Source: Melitaea cinxia (taxonomy: Eukaryota; Arthropoda; Insecta; Lepidoptera; Nymphalidae). From it: DNA of 64,000 bases. The number at the start of each line of letters is the position of its first letter. The stretch's first letter is position 1. The stretch covers positions 15,138,001 to 15,202,000 of the forward strand of contig NC_059406.1 in NCBI RefSeq assembly GCF_905220565.1, in the 5' to 3' direction. Positions 23,310 to 33,926 of the stretch are shown piece after piece. The notes under the pieces are model-generated. The model made no database searches and was not told the DNA's origin. It saw only the letters and a list, made by a program, of their open reading frames with translations. A program made the position numbers and the translations under genes.

Positions 23310-23605
23310 TTACGGTAACGGCTTACCATAACGTGGGTCGTTCGCTTGTTTGCGGACCTAGTTGCTTCGGCCTGTAATATCCCTCTGCTGGGCGTAGGCA
23401 TCTTTCCCCATGTAGGAGAAGGATCAAAGCTTAATCCAACACGCTGTTCCAATGCGGATTGGCAGCCTAGTTAGTCAGACCTAGTTGTGTAAAAGAAAAT
23501 CCGCAAGAGTGCAGCAGATCAGAGTGATGGCTTATGTTTCGATCATTCCCCTATGTGGAGAAAGAGGCCTTTGATCAGCAGTGGTATGTTACAGGATGAT
23601 TAATT
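23310..23605. repeat. SINE-B fragments in opposite orientations
   Basis: 23360-23470 is reversed (CGGCCTGTAATATCCCTC). 23490-23600 is forward (GAGAAAGAGGCCTTTGATC, GTTACAGGATG). They lie within 50 nt of the acceptor of fucosyltransferase 1 exon 2. Confidence 0.6.
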
Positions 23606-23647
23606 TATGTGTACCTAAATCTTTAAAACATACCTGTTTTATTCCAG

Positions 23648-23918
23648 ATTTCTGCCACCAGGTAGCTACTTAAATGGCATGGAGCTGGGAGCGAAGGAGT
23701 TGGCTCGACAAATAAACTTAATAATTGAAAACAGAACATTGTATCACGACTTCTTCAGATGGAGAAACTATTACGTGTACAAAGAGACTTCTAGTAAAGA
23801 AGATATCTGTAAACTCTGTGAGATGTTGAATGATGAGGAAAAAGTGGCCCAGACGAGTGTTTGGCATGATTTTAGAACGTGGTGGAACGGAGTTCGCTAT
23901 GATTATAATTGTGACTGA
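23648..23918 (+). CDS. alpha-1,3-fucosyltransferase 1, terminal coding exon
   Basis: Follows TATTCCAG and completes the codon AG|A (Arg299) left by the exon at 8838-9733. It encodes FLPPGSYLNGMELGAKELAR (residues 300-319), then DFFRWRNYYVY and a CKLC pair (Cys353 and Cys356), and ends DYNCD-TGA. PGSYLN/A plus the W-x-x-YY segment and the CxxC pair near the C-terminus are typical ends of GT10 fucosyltransferases; the CxxC forms a stabilising disulphide in characterised members. An AATAAA lies 41 nt after the stop (23959-23964). Phase, motif order and total length (388 aa) all fit a single gene with the exon 14 kb upstream. Confidence 0.9.
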
Positions 23919-23958
23919 CTGAGGACCTGTGATATATATGTATTTAAGTAAATAACTA

Positions 23959-23964
23959 AATAAA
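23959..23964 (+). terminator. polyadenylation signal AATAAA of fucosyltransferase 1
   Basis: Canonical hexamer shortly after the TGA stop of the terminal exon. Confidence 0.6.
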
Positions 23965-24299
23965 CAATATGCTCAACATGCACACACGGTCGACATCTAC
24001 GGTAAAATTTTCTAAGGTCTAATTTAAAAAAATAAAATAAAAAATTCTTTTAGGTTATTGACCAAGGTAGTTTTTTTTTGTTTTCTAATGTTTACGCGAT
24101 TTTCACTCATTATAAAATCCGAAAAAGTTGTTTCTTTAGAAGGCACTATTTTTTGCGTGACGCAAATAGATTCATCTATATTAATTTTCAATTTTGGTGC
24201 CTATGTTTCTCTCTGAGAATTATCTGTTTGTGTTACCTGGTGGCAGCGTTGAATATTAAGTGCTTATAATTATGCCTTGCTAAGTATTGTTAGTTGTAA

Positions 24300-24480
24300 T
24301 TTGACTAATGTAGTATTTTTAGTTGTAGATATTAATAATAATAACATTTTATTGTACACCAAGCAAAAATAAATAAGTAGCATTAATAATTAGTAGAAAA
24401 ATGTACAAATGGCGGCCTCATTGCTAAAAAGCAATCTCTTCCAGCCAATTTTAGGGCAAAGGAGATGATATATTGAAGTT
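24300..24480 (-). repeat. LINE 3' tail with hairpin
   Basis: On the minus strand it reads CTGGAAGAGATTGC, hairpin ATTGCT-(4)-AGCAAT, then GGCCGCC, ending in TACAATAAAATG and a (TTA)n run. The LINE body is missing (5' truncation). The AT-rich remainder 24480-25190 shows nothing recognisable. Confidence 0.65.
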
Positions 24481-25199
24481 GTAAGTGTATCGAAAAAAAA
24501 AAAACAACTCAATAAATAGACATTTACATAATTAAAAACTTTAGGATATAAATAAGTTACAAATTATAAGCAATGTAATTTGTATAATACATTTAAAAGT
24601 ACAAAAAAATAAGTCTTAGTACTTTTCAGTGTGTAATTTTGTTTAAGGAAATGCTTGTTTTTAACTTTTAATTTATTTTCTTTGACGAACGTAAGCACAT
24701 TTCACATCTTCATGAGTTTTCTCATCGTATGTTAAGTAACTTTACCGACAGTCTACTAATAACATTTGAAATGTAACTCATGAATATGGAATAAAATAAA
24801 AAAGGCTTTTCATTATTTTATTTTGTTTTAACGTTCAAACATGTTACTGAAAATAACTACAATATGTCAAAACCTTTATTTATAAATGTTGCGGATCTGA
24901 ATCATCCAGTTTATTTTGTTTTATTATGCCTAATAAAGGTAATAAAAAACTTTATGATATAACAAAATAATATAACATATGATAAGATTACTAAAATTAT
25001 TAATAACGATATTTACCATGGATATTTATCATGTTTTTTTATTTTCATTTTGTGGAGCTCGATATTTCGCCATTAACTGCGAATAGGTAGATCTTGACGG
25101 CACTAGAAGTGTACCGGATAGTATACCGGACTATCTCCTTTCTAGTTTATATGTAATTGATAAGATATTACATATTTATTATTTTTATGCTTGGGGTTT

Positions 25200-25530
25200 C
25201 TCTCAAAGAAAGGATTAGAAACGAGACTATCCGCGAGAGAACGAAAGTAACCGACATAGCACACAGAATTAGCAAGTTGAAGTGACAGTGGGCTGGTCAC
25301 CTGTGTCGCAGACTCGATGGTCGTTTGAGCAGACGTGTCATGGAGTGGAAACCGCGTCTTGGCAAACGTACTGTGGGATGCCCTGCGGCCCGCTGGACCG
25401 ACGATTTTCGTAAGATTGCCGGTGTAGGCTGGACGACATTTGCGGATAACCGGGATGTCTGGCGTGAACTTGGGGAGGCCTATGTCCAGTAGTGCACTGT
25501 GATAGGGTGAAGTGATGATGATGATGATGA
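25200..25530 (+). pseudogene. RTE-type LINE 3' end (5'-truncated)
   Basis: The frame reads SLKERIRNETIRERTKVTDI, then QWAGHLCRRLDGR after an in-frame TGA that replaces an expected Trp codon. It continues MEWKPRLGKRTVG, ARWTDDFRKIAGVGW and WRELGEAYVQ-stop, then a (GAT)n tail. This is the extreme C-terminus of RTE ORF2 with its characteristic trinucleotide tail. The same family gave the fragment at 12750-13290. Confidence 0.8.
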
Positions 25531-26288
25531 AGCGTAAAAATCTGATGATTTTGAAAACTGAGTTTTTGATTGACTGATATAGTAGTATGTGGAAAAAGCT
25601 GTATAGTCACATAAAAAACGTGTTGAAAATAATGGCAGAGAGGAACCTTTTTCCTCCTTTTATTTATATAATAGCCTTTTTTTTTAACACAAAATAGGGA
25701 AAATAATATTCAGAAATAAAAATGAATATATCACATTTTGTGGTTAAATTTATATTATTTTTTTTGGTGTTCGGTTCTTAAATTAACATTCAAACTTAAA
25801 ATGACTCCTGGAAAGTTTGCTTAAAGTGACTAAACTCCTTTTGTCCTCTTGGCTCTTCGTTTAACAATGATAAAGGTTAAACAATCTTTTGACCGAAATT
25901 TTGATACTAAACTTTTTCTAAACAAACTTTGTGTTACTAAAGGCTCAACTCATTTACGATGAATCATTGTTATTTCGCTATTTCTTACATGTTTTATTTT
26001 TCTTTCTCCAAAACGTACAAAATAATTGATGGATCAATGGAAATAGTGTGAAATTTAAATAAAAAGAATAATATTGAACAATATATATACAATGATACAG
26101 CTTAATAACGAAGTCTATAAGATGCTGAATGATGGACAGCCTCACAGAACAACGTTCGGTATAGAAATTAGAACAATGAAGCTCGCTATGAATGCATTCC
26201 TAATTCGGTGTGGCGTGTATTGTATACCTTATTGTGATACCTATTAATTCAATTTCGCTCACGGTGTCAGTATAGGACGTGTTCTGAA

Positions 26289-27276
26289 ACCCGACTAGAA
26301 AAAAGGTCAGGCTCAACCAGATCATGTATCTGGACCGGATCAGGCTACAATGAGGCATGCCGGATCCGGCAAGCTCTATCAGGACCAGGTCTGGTCCAGA
26401 CAAGGATAGCCTGATGTAAAATATAATCAAGTATGGTAAGGCATACTGGATCAGGACCCGGTCCGGTCCAGATCAGGATAGCCTGATGTAAAATATAATC
26501 AAGTATGGTAAGGCATACTGGGTCAGGACCCGGTCCGGTCCAAATCAGGATAGCCTGAAAGAAATTACGCGAACTGAGCCTGAATCGCGCTATTAATGTT
26601 TTTAAGCGCACTTAGTATATATACAGTTATCAGGACAGTCTAGCAGGGAGTCCATTTTTACACAGTGGAACAGTCGTAAGTGATAGGATATAGTCAATTA
26701 GTAGTTAATTATTAGAAGTTAATAAATAAAATTTAATTATTAATAATAAATTATTAATAACAAAAATAATTAATATTTAAACTAAAAACATAAATAAATT
26801 ATCAGGACAGTCTAGCAGGGAGTCCATTTTTACACAGTGGAACAGTCGTAAGTGATAGGATATAGTCAATTAGTAGTTAATTATTAGAAGTTAATAAATA
26901 AAATTTAATTATTAATAATAAATAATTAATAACAAAAATAATTAATATTTAAACTAAAAACATAAATAAATAATACACTGGAAAAAATAAACGGAAATAA
27001 ATATCATAATAATTATGTTAAATAACATATTTATAATATCTTTTCGCTTTTTTTTTGTTAAGCAATTTTTTCAAGAATATATTCGTGGTTTTTAAGAGGA
27101 CCGGAACGAACCGGCTGATCAGGATGAGATGAGATTTCCTGATCTGAACCCGATCAGGAAATCTCATCTCATCCTGATCAGGTCCAGACCAATCATCTGC
27201 GTTACATGCCTTATGTCCTGATCAGGCATGCCTGGTCCGGTCCTTCTAAGGAAGACGAAAAAATTTCTACTCGGGT
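26289..27276. mobile_element. 988-bp non-autonomous DNA transposon with tandem and inverted internal repeats
   Basis: Terminal inverted repeats ACCCGACTAGAAA (26289) and TTTCTACTCGGGT (ends 27276) differ at one base. Interior, in order: palindrome-rich GC blocks (GGCATGCCGGATCCGGC); a 72-bp direct repeat about 2.5 times (units phased at 26405, 26477 and 26549); a 172-bp near-identical tandem duplication (26629-26800 and 26801-26972); and a perfect 30-bp inverted repeat (27115-27144 / 27152-27181) with a 7-nt loop. There is no transposase frame; the repetitive minus-strand frame comes from the 72-bp units. The target-site duplication is not clear. The family cannot be named from sequence alone. 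Confidence 0.65.
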
Positions 27277-27394
27277 ACTAGTAATTTGAAAATTATATAT
27301 TATATATATATAACACGAGTGACATACTAAATAGGCAGAAATGAGGTTTAACTGAGGATACAGCAGGAAATATCCTATTATAAAGATCACAGCT

Positions 27395-27560
27395 AAATAA
27401 TACCGCTTTTAAGCAGTTGTTGTTCCTGTGGTGAGCAAGGTGACCAGAGCTCCTGTGAGCGATTGGGAGTAGGATCGGCAACGCGCTTGCGATGTGTCTG
27501 GTATTGCAGGAGTCTGTAAGCTACAGTAATCGCTTACCATCAGGCGCATTATTGCATTAT
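27395..27560 (-). repeat. Repeat D copy
   Basis: Contains TTTTAAGCAGTTGTTGTTCC, GAGCAAGGTGACCAGAGC and GGCAACGCGCTTGCGATG, reversed relative to 55785-56015. Confidence 0.65.
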
Positions 27561-27775
27561 GCATTTACGCACTAATGTCGCCATCCGTAGGCGACGGGAG
27601 TGTGAGACTCCCGGTGTGTGGTATAATGCCAGACTACCCACTAAAAACAAGCGGTTCCCTCATCGTTGTTGTGGGACGCCACGAGATCGCTAACGCGCGC
27701 AACCGTGACCCGTCCGAACTTGTATGTCGACCTAGTTGTAAAAAAAAGGTAATTTGTGAGTGCTGTTTTAAAATT
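27560..27775 (+). repeat. Repeat X, GC-richer dispersed block
   Basis: Includes GCATTTACGCAC, GGCGACGGGAGTGTGAGAC, TGCCAGACTACCCACT and CGTTGTTGTGGGACGCC. The same ordered blocks occur reversed at 40930-41075. Possibly part of a retroelement; the short open frame gives no recognisable domain. Confidence 0.5.
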
Positions 27776-27795
27776 AACAATCAAATCAAAAAATA

Positions 27796-28020
27796 GCAGA
27801 TAATAATAATAATAATAACAATAAATAATCTTTATTGTACACCACAAAGAAACATTACAAAAAAAAAAAGTGATACATGCAAAGAAAGATGTAGAACAGA
27901 TACATAAGAATTAAAAACGTCAGCAAATACAATCAAATGAGTAACCAAAACGAGTACGTATTTCAGGTTTAGTTTTGAAAGTTCTAAATAGAGAAATAAT
28001 TTTATTTATTATTTATTTAT
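27796..28020 (-). repeat. LINE 3' tail, 5'-truncated
   Basis: Begins with a (TAA)n run, then CAATAAATAATCTTTATTGTAC (an AATAAA context on minus). It directly abuts the 3' end of the complete LINE at 28010-31925. Confidence 0.5.
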
Positions 28021-31000
28021 TTATTACTTCTTGCATACATATAATCAAACACTTTTACGTAGTAAAAAAAGAAGAAAAAAAAAAGAAAAACAACAGAACA
28101 GAAATAAAATTAAACAAAAAGTAGTTACAATGACAGCATGCAAAGGCGGTCTTATTGCTTTAAGCAATCTCTTCCAGACAACCCCAGGTAAAAGGAGATT
28201 ATTAGTAACAAAGTGCGGGATTGTGCAAAAGTAGATAAATATAAATAGAATTATAAATACATTTAAAAAAATACATACATACATACATACACATACATAA
28301 ATACATACACACACATACATACATACATACATAAATACATACACATACAACATAAGTACACAAATGCATATCACAAAATAATATAAATATATAAAAAAAA
28401 AAAAAAAACATTTAAAGCGATAGGTAATGTTTGTATAAGCGATTCTTAAAAATTGATAACGAATCAGAATGACGAACATTTCCAGGTAGGCTATTCCATA
28501 GTTTCGCAGCCTTAATCGTAAAAGAGTTTCTGTACACTTGCGATTGCGAAACAAACATCTTCAGCCGATTGTCTTTACGTGATCGAAGGTTTAGGTCAGA
28601 ATTTGAGCCAAGAAATAAAAAACGTTCTTTTAAATAAGAAGGAGATAAGGGATTATAAAGAATGGAGTAAAGAAGGGAAAGCATGTGGAGATTACGGCGC
28701 AGTCTGATTGGTAGCCACTTGAGTCTTGTTCGGTATTCGGATATGTGATCAAACTTACGCAATCCATATACGAAACGTATACAATGGTTTTGAAGTCGTT
28801 CAAGTTTGTTCAGCAATTCCTCTGAAAGATCGGGATAAGAGGAGTCTGCATAGTCTAAAAGCGGTAGAAGAAGTGAATGTGCTAATGATAATTTGGTCTT
28901 GACAGGAAGTAAACGCTTCCACCGTCGCAAACAGCCAATAGTCGCAAAAAATTTTCTGCTCATCTCATTCACCTGTGGAGCCCATGACATAGTACTGTCA
29001 ATAATAATACCAAGATTCTTTACTGAGGTTCCCACAACTAAGCTAGTATTATTTATTTTAATTAAAGGCAGACTATTAATATTAATTTTCGCGATCTGTT
29101 TTGCGCCACCTAACAAAGCCACCTGGGATTTATTGGGGTTTAACGCTATCCCAAAAGACTCACTCCACGAACTAATTTTATTCAAGTCAGAATTCAAGTC
29201 TTCGATTGCCTTGTTGATATTGTTAGCAGGGGCAGAAGTATAAACTTGCAAATCGTCAGCATATAGATGATAAGGCGAGGAAAGAGATTTGGTGACAGTG
29301 TTAATAAAGATGGAAAAAAGGAGAGGAGAAAGAACACCACCTTGTGGCACACCAGCAGTAAGTGAACAATAAGATGAAAGGCGGTCATTACTGCGAACAC
29401 ACTGTTCACGACCACGCAAATAACTGTCGAACCATTGGATGGCATCAGATGAAATATTAATGGACTTTAGGACGGCTAGAAGGATGTCAAAATCAACCGC
29501 ATTAAAAGCGTTGCTGAAGTCTAGCAACGCTATGACTGTAATGCGCTTATTGTCCATATTAAGTCTTACGTCATCGGTTACCTTAACTAGAGCTGTTACT
29601 GTACTATGGCCAGACCGGAAGCCAGACTGAAAAGGACTAAGTATATCATTTTTAATTAGAAATAGATGAAGTTGATGATACACTATACGTTCAAGGACTT
29701 TAGAGAGAAAAGGGAGAATAGAAATCGGTCTGAAGTGAGAAAACGAAGTTGGATTTTTAATCTTAGGGATAGGGATTATTTGAGCTTTACGCCAAGAACT
29801 AGGAAACTTATGACAGGTTAAAGAGCAATTAAAGATGTGAGATAGGATAGGAGCTATATGGTCAAGTAGTAAAATAATCATTTTTCGATTTATTCCATCG
29901 TAGCCAGCTGCATCCGATTTGACAGACAAAATGTGTTTTTTGACGTCATCTGAAGTAACTGGTTCTAACTGAAAAGAGGAAGGGATAGTAACAGGAATAG
30001 ATTTGAGGTAATTAATAGTATTCTGTTTGATATCAAGATCCATGTGCGGAACGGAAGCGAAGTGCTTATTAAGCGCATCTATATCGACGCTAGAGGGGAC
30101 ACTCTCTCGTTGACGACCGATACCTAGTGTGTTGAGAAATCGCCACACCTTAGTAGAATTACTGTTACGTATTGTTTCATTAATGTACGTACGTTGAGCA
30201 TCTCTACAAGCAGTACTGCAACGGTTGCGTAATAATTTATATTTACAGAGATTTTCTTCAGTCGGTCTTATTTTGTATTTATATTTGGCAGCATTCCGCC
30301 TCACCATCAATGACCTGAGATCGTTCGTCAACCATGGTGCTGGAAGATGCTTTAGTTTTGTTGGACGAAGAGGGGCGTGCTTGTCGAACAGTTCGTATAT
30401 TATTGAGTTAAAAATTTCTATTTTGCCGTCAATATTTGACTCGTCGTTAATGGTATCCCATGCGATGTTATTTAAGTCGCTCGTAAAATGATCAATATCA
30501 ATATTTTTAAAACACCGACGCATAGTTATCGTTGGTCGTAATTTAGGTGGTCGTACTTTATATGACAGAAAGAGAAGGTCGTGGTAGGAGAACGCATCAG
30601 CAGAAAATTGACCGTGTGTATCAACATGCTCCACAGAGGAAGTTATCATTAGGTCTAGTTGCGATGGGGTGCAGTTAGGGAAAAAATGAGTTGCGTTAGT
30701 GGGAAGTATGTTAAGATTAGAACTGTTAACTATACTAATAAGACGTTTAGCGCGTTGATCATTTTTTAATAAACATGTATTAAAATCTCCCATAATTATA
30801 CTGTGATCCATAACCGGAACATACTCCTCAATAAGACTCTCGAACGCCTGAAAGTAATCTATATGGAGAGAGGGACTATAGAAAACGCCTAGAAGTACCC
30901 TCAAGCGCCCGAAAATAACCTCCACAAGAATATGCTCCAAAGATTCTGAGTATTGTGACGGGGATTTACTTAAAATAGTGAAAGATATATGGTCTCGCAA

Positions 31001-31925
31001 ATAAATCGCCACACCACCACCACCCCTACCAGTACGGTCATTACGAATTAAGTGAAAGTTAGGTAAACAGAAAGACTTTGAAGGTAAGCAAGGTTTTAAA
31101 AAAGTTTCAGAGACTAGGACAGCGTGAATGTTATTATTGTTAAAAGAGGAGAGGAGGTCAGGAAAATGAGAAGGAACACTTTGTGCATTGATGTGAACAA
31201 CATTGAAATTTTTAGGATAGGCAGAGAAGGCAGAATCAAGGAGAAAACTGAGAGGAATAGTTGAGCTATGGAAACTATCTCCAGAAGATGATGAAGCAGA
31301 AAAGAATACATTTTCATCATTAGAAAAGCTACAATTGAGATCACTTAAACTCATATTGTAAAATATTTTTGTAAAAAAGAAAAAATAAAACGCTATACAG
31401 TAAATTAATATAATAATATGTGTAACCAGATATATATAAATAAAATAAGTATGTAATAATAAAATAAATATGTAATAATAAAATATATATACAGCAAATA
31501 ATTAACGGTGTTCATTTATACACCTACCAGCTGTGTAAAAGAGATTGCAACACTTAACACATACATAAAAAAGAATACAAATTAAAGTAAAAAAAAAAAA
31601 AATCAACAAATTCTGTGGATCCGCATAACTATAACAATGACTACAGATACAAACAACTATAACAATGACTATAGATACAAGCGTGAAGCAAACGAATATG
31701 AAATGTATATAAAGAAAAGAGAGGGTAAAATAAAATAAAAAATTAACATATAATTGAAGGTAATATAAAAAAGTATCAAAATGTACCTATTTCTTGGCGG
31801 TTTTCTTGGATCTGAGCGTCATACCTGTCTTGATAGTGGAACTCGAGCTGTGAGAGGTGTTGAGAGCTGTGATGACTGAAACCGAGGTGGTAGATGATGC
31901 AAGAGAATTGATGTCGCTTTAATAT
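28010..31925 (-). mobile_element. Jockey/CR1-like LINE, ORF2 intact, 5'-truncated in ORF1
   Basis: Contains, in minus order: the last roughly 40 codons of an ORF1 (ending GMTLRSKKTAKK-stop near 31790), a spacer, ORF2 (31354-28412), and a 3' UTR with a (CATA)n microsatellite (28271-28350). The conserved tail is GTTGTCTGGAAGAG with a 6-bp hairpin at 28154-28168, then GACCGCC, and a (TAAA)n end. Solo copies of this tail lie at 24300-24480, 35740-35880 and 52564-52725. Confidence 0.85.
28412..31354 (-). CDS. LINE ORF2: endonuclease-reverse transcriptase, 980 aa, intact
   Basis: The N-terminal third is an apurinic-type endonuclease: VVHINAQSVPSHF (about 52), VLVSETFLKP, GRGGGGVAIYLRD, SIIMGDFNTC (about 188) and AFSYHDLLFLSY with the catalytic His. 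The reverse transcriptase follows: RKAQIIPIPK, HFRPISILPFLSKVLERIV, LLDFSNAFNAVDFDILL (motif A), GVPQGGVLSPLLFSIFI, then YHLYADDLQVY with the catalytic YADD. The C-terminus (DHISEYRTRLKWLPIRLRRN ... WNSLPGNVRH) matches the fragment at 35104-35448. The protein nicks target DNA and copies its own RNA (target-primed reverse transcription). No stop or frameshift, so the insertion is young. Clade assignment (Jockey/CR1 superfamily) is from motif style only. Confidence 0.93.
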   Translation of the reverse strand: MSLSDLNCSFSNDENVFFSASSSSGDSFHSSTIPLSFLLDSAFSAYPKNFNVVHINAQSVPSHFPDLLSSFNNNNIHAVLVSETFLKPCLPSKSFCLPNFHLIRNDRTGRGGGGVAIYLRDHISFTILSKSPSQYSESLEHILVEVIFGRLRVLLGVFYSPSLHIDYFQAFESLIEEYVPVMDHSIIMGDFNTCLLKNDQRAKRLISIVNSSNLNILPTNATHFFPNCTPSQLDLMITSSVEHVDTHGQFSADAFSYHDLLFLSYKVRPPKLRPTITMRRCFKNIDIDHFTSDLNNIAWDTINDESNIDGKIEIFNSIIYELFDKHAPLRPTKLKHLPAPWLTNDLRSLMVRRNAAKYKYKIRPTEENLCKYKLLRNRCSTACRDAQRTYINETIRNSNSTKVWRFLNTLGIGRQRESVPSSVDIDALNKHFASVPHMDLDIKQNTINYLKSIPVTIPSSFQLEPVTSDDVKKHILSVKSDAAGYDGINRKMIILLLDHIAPILSHIFNCSLTCHKFPSSWRKAQIIPIPKIKNPTSFSHFRPISILPFLSKVLERIVYHQLHLFLIKNDILSPFQSGFRSGHSTVTALVKVTDDVRLNMDNKRITVIALLDFSNAFNAVDFDILLAVLKSINISSDAIQWFDSYLRGREQCVRSNDRLSSYCSLTAGVPQGGVLSPLLFSIFINTVTKSLSSPYHLYADDLQVYTSAPANNINKAIEDLNSDLNKISSWSESFGIALNPNKSQVALLGGAKQIAKININSLPLIKINNTSLVVGTSVKNLGIIIDSTMSWAPQVNEMSRKFFATIGCLRRWKRLLPVKTKLSLAHSLLLPLLDYADSSYPDLSEELLNKLERLQNHCIRFVYGLRKFDHISEYRTRLKWLPIRLRRNLHMLSLLYSILYNPLSPSYLKERFLFLGSNSDLNLRSRKDNRLKMFVSQSQVYRNSFTIKAAKLWNSLPGNVRHSDSLSIFKNRLYKHYLSL

Positions 31926-32611
31926 ATAATAATTAGTCAAAACATTCAGCATTTTGAACTTATATCGTGTACATTTATTCGATCGCTTAAAAATTACTGA
32001 AATTATTTTTTTATTATAGATCATAACATCACATCACAATAGATGATTTTCAGTCGTAAAAAGATAACTTTGTTAATGTTATTATACCTTACACCCCTTT
32101 TCTCAGAAAAGCTTGGAGGTATCAAGCTGAAATTTATATCAAATACTCTGGTCTACTGTCCTTTGGAGCCGTGAATAAATCCAACATCTAACCCAACGCA
32201 ATCAAAATATTACAGCCTTAGTATATGTTGCAAATTTCGATACTGGCAATGGAGTCAAAACCTACAGGGTACTTCCCGTGAACTCAGAGTCTTGGAATTT
32301 GATATGAAAAAGCGTCTTAAAGCACAGATAAAAGAAAAATTGCGCAAAGCATAAATTTTTAATTACATCATATAATAAAAATATTTTTAATAATTTCGTT
32401 TGTGCGGAAACCTCGGTGCGCGAGTCCGACTCACAAATGGCCGGTTTTTTTCAAGTTCCTATCACTGTCAGTACGCTGTTACCGGACGTAAGAGATATTG
32501 ATAATAATTGATAACATATAGATAACGGATTGGTGCTTAACGACTCTAATACGATATGTACGAGTATATTATTGTTAGAATTAGTTTAAAATTAGGTTGT
32601 AATAAAAAAAG
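31926..32611. other. upstream region of fucosyltransferase 2 with a dispersed repeat
   Basis: About 32080-32450 looks like a dispersed element, with GAACTCAGAGTCTTGG and the end block GTGCGCGAGTCCGACTCAC, then GGCCGGTTTTTT. The last 150 nt before the ATG at 32612 are AT-rich with no fixed promoter motif. Confidence 0.45.
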
Positions 32612-33534
32612 ATGTCTCAAAAAAACCAATATTGCACTTCTACTAAGTTGCGTGTAAATATTATTTTTATATTAATCGTTGTTTTGATAATGTGGTTACT
32701 ATTTACATATAATACGAGAATGTATACAACGCCGGTTGAGTTGGAAGAGATACCGAATAAATCAGTGGTAGAAAAAAAATACATATTGCAATGGACCAGA
32801 AGACTCACCGCACCCTTTGACTTCATGGGAATAGGGAGTTCTGCGTTTGAGATGAACAACTGCAAATTTAGAAACTGCTTCGTCACAGACAACAGATTTT
32901 ACTTCTCGAACCTGTCACAATTTGACGCGATCGCCTTTAACGGACGTGATGTGGCGAAACTTAATCCAACCACACTACCGATTGGTAGAACATCGAAACA
33001 AAAATTCGTTTTCGGTGCGATGGAGTCGTCAGATAATTACCCAGTGTGTGGTGAGCACTACGATGGATTTTTCAATTGGACGTGGACTTACAAAGTGGAC
33101 TCGGACTTTCGTTGGGGCTATATAACAGCTTATGATCTGAACGGCATAGCGGTCGCTCCTGCAATCGACGTTAAGTGGGAGACAGAAATGAATCCTATCA
33201 GTGAAGAGTTGAAAGTGAAGTTGTCGAGTAAAACGAAAGCCGCGGCGTGGTTCGTGTCGCACTGCAACACTAAAAGCGAAAGAGAACTCTTCGTGGAAAA
33301 AGTTCAGAAAGAGTTACATCAGTTCAGACTGACGGTCGATGTTTACGGTAGTTGTGGCACGCTTAGTTGTCCTAGGTCACATGCGGATGCTTGTTTCAAA
33401 AAGGTTGAAAGTGATTATTATTTTTATTTCTCTTTCGAGAATTCTTTTGCTGAGGATTACGTGACTGAGAAGCTGACAACTGCTCTGCTAAATTATGCCG
33501 TTCCAGTCGTTTACGGCACCGCTAACTATTCCAG
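32612..33534 (+). CDS. alpha-1,3-fucosyltransferase 2 (GT10), first coding exon; no terminal exon seen
   Basis: 307 codons plus two bases, ending TCC-AG|GTAACG at the homologous donor. Residues about 15-32 are a signal anchor (NIIFILIVVLIMWLLF). Shared with copy 1: YILQWT, FDAIAFNGRD, FNWTWTYKVDSDFRWGYI, KAAAWFVSHC and ENSFAEDYVTEKL. It is closer to copy 3 (both have ELHQF, FKKVE and TALLNYAVPVVYG). The terminal exon carrying PGSYLN...CxxC is not visible between here and copy 3. Either it is lost, too diverged to see, or this exon is spliced to the exon that must follow copy 3. On its own the protein would lack the C-terminal stabilising region and probably be inactive. Confidence 0.85.
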
Positions 33535-33926
33535 GTAACGTTTAATATTTTTATAATATGTGTAATATTTGTTAATAATTTTAAAATAATGTATATACTT
33601 AAAATTAGATGAAAAATTTATTATTATAATACAAAGGTACCAGTGAATTAAGGATTACCAAATTAAAAATAATATGTGGTGCAAAACTAGCACTGTAGCA
33701 ACCGCGGGGCATAACTAGTCTTATAACCGGGAGAATAGTTGAATAGTTGAAGCCACTTTAGGCTAGTATGTAATTTCAAACCAAGAGTGAAATACTATAT
33801 ATGTACTTAGTCGTTATCGGTATTTATGACAACATTCGATGGGTTTATACGATTTCTGGTAAGGAGTAAGAGAAGGAGGTTGCTGAATCAATAGTTACTC
33901 AGGTTCATATCGTAGTTCTTGCCCTT
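33535..33926. other. sequence after fucosyltransferase 2 exon 1, nothing recognised
   Basis: AT-rich. No splice-consistent fucosyltransferase terminal exon and no named repeat. Confidence 0.4.

Larger units (their letters stand above)
9734..23647 (+). other. 13.9 kb intron of fucosyltransferase 1, filled with transposons
   Basis: Donor CAG|GTATTT at 9734, acceptor TATTCCAG at 23647. Individually listed inside it are SINE, LINE, foldback and Tc1/mariner insertions. Unassigned AT-rich stretches of more than 300 nt are 10700-11690, 12220-12740, 15620-16340 and 17720-18329; I see no exon in them. Confidence 0.75.

Noticed and set aside
26345..26611. Minus-strand frame with a 24-residue repeat (ILIWTGPGPDPVCLTILD)
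   Set aside because: The repeat is the 72-bp DNA tandem unit read in frame. No start context, no conservation.
26289..26620. CRISPR-like regularly spaced repeats
   Set aside because: Units are directly tandem with no variable spacers, inside a eukaryotic transposon.
28045..28554. 169-aa minus-strand frame rich in Tyr, Val and Cys
   Set aside because: It is the (CATA)n microsatellite and the 3' UTR of the LINE, partly overlapping the end of ORF2 in another frame. No domain.
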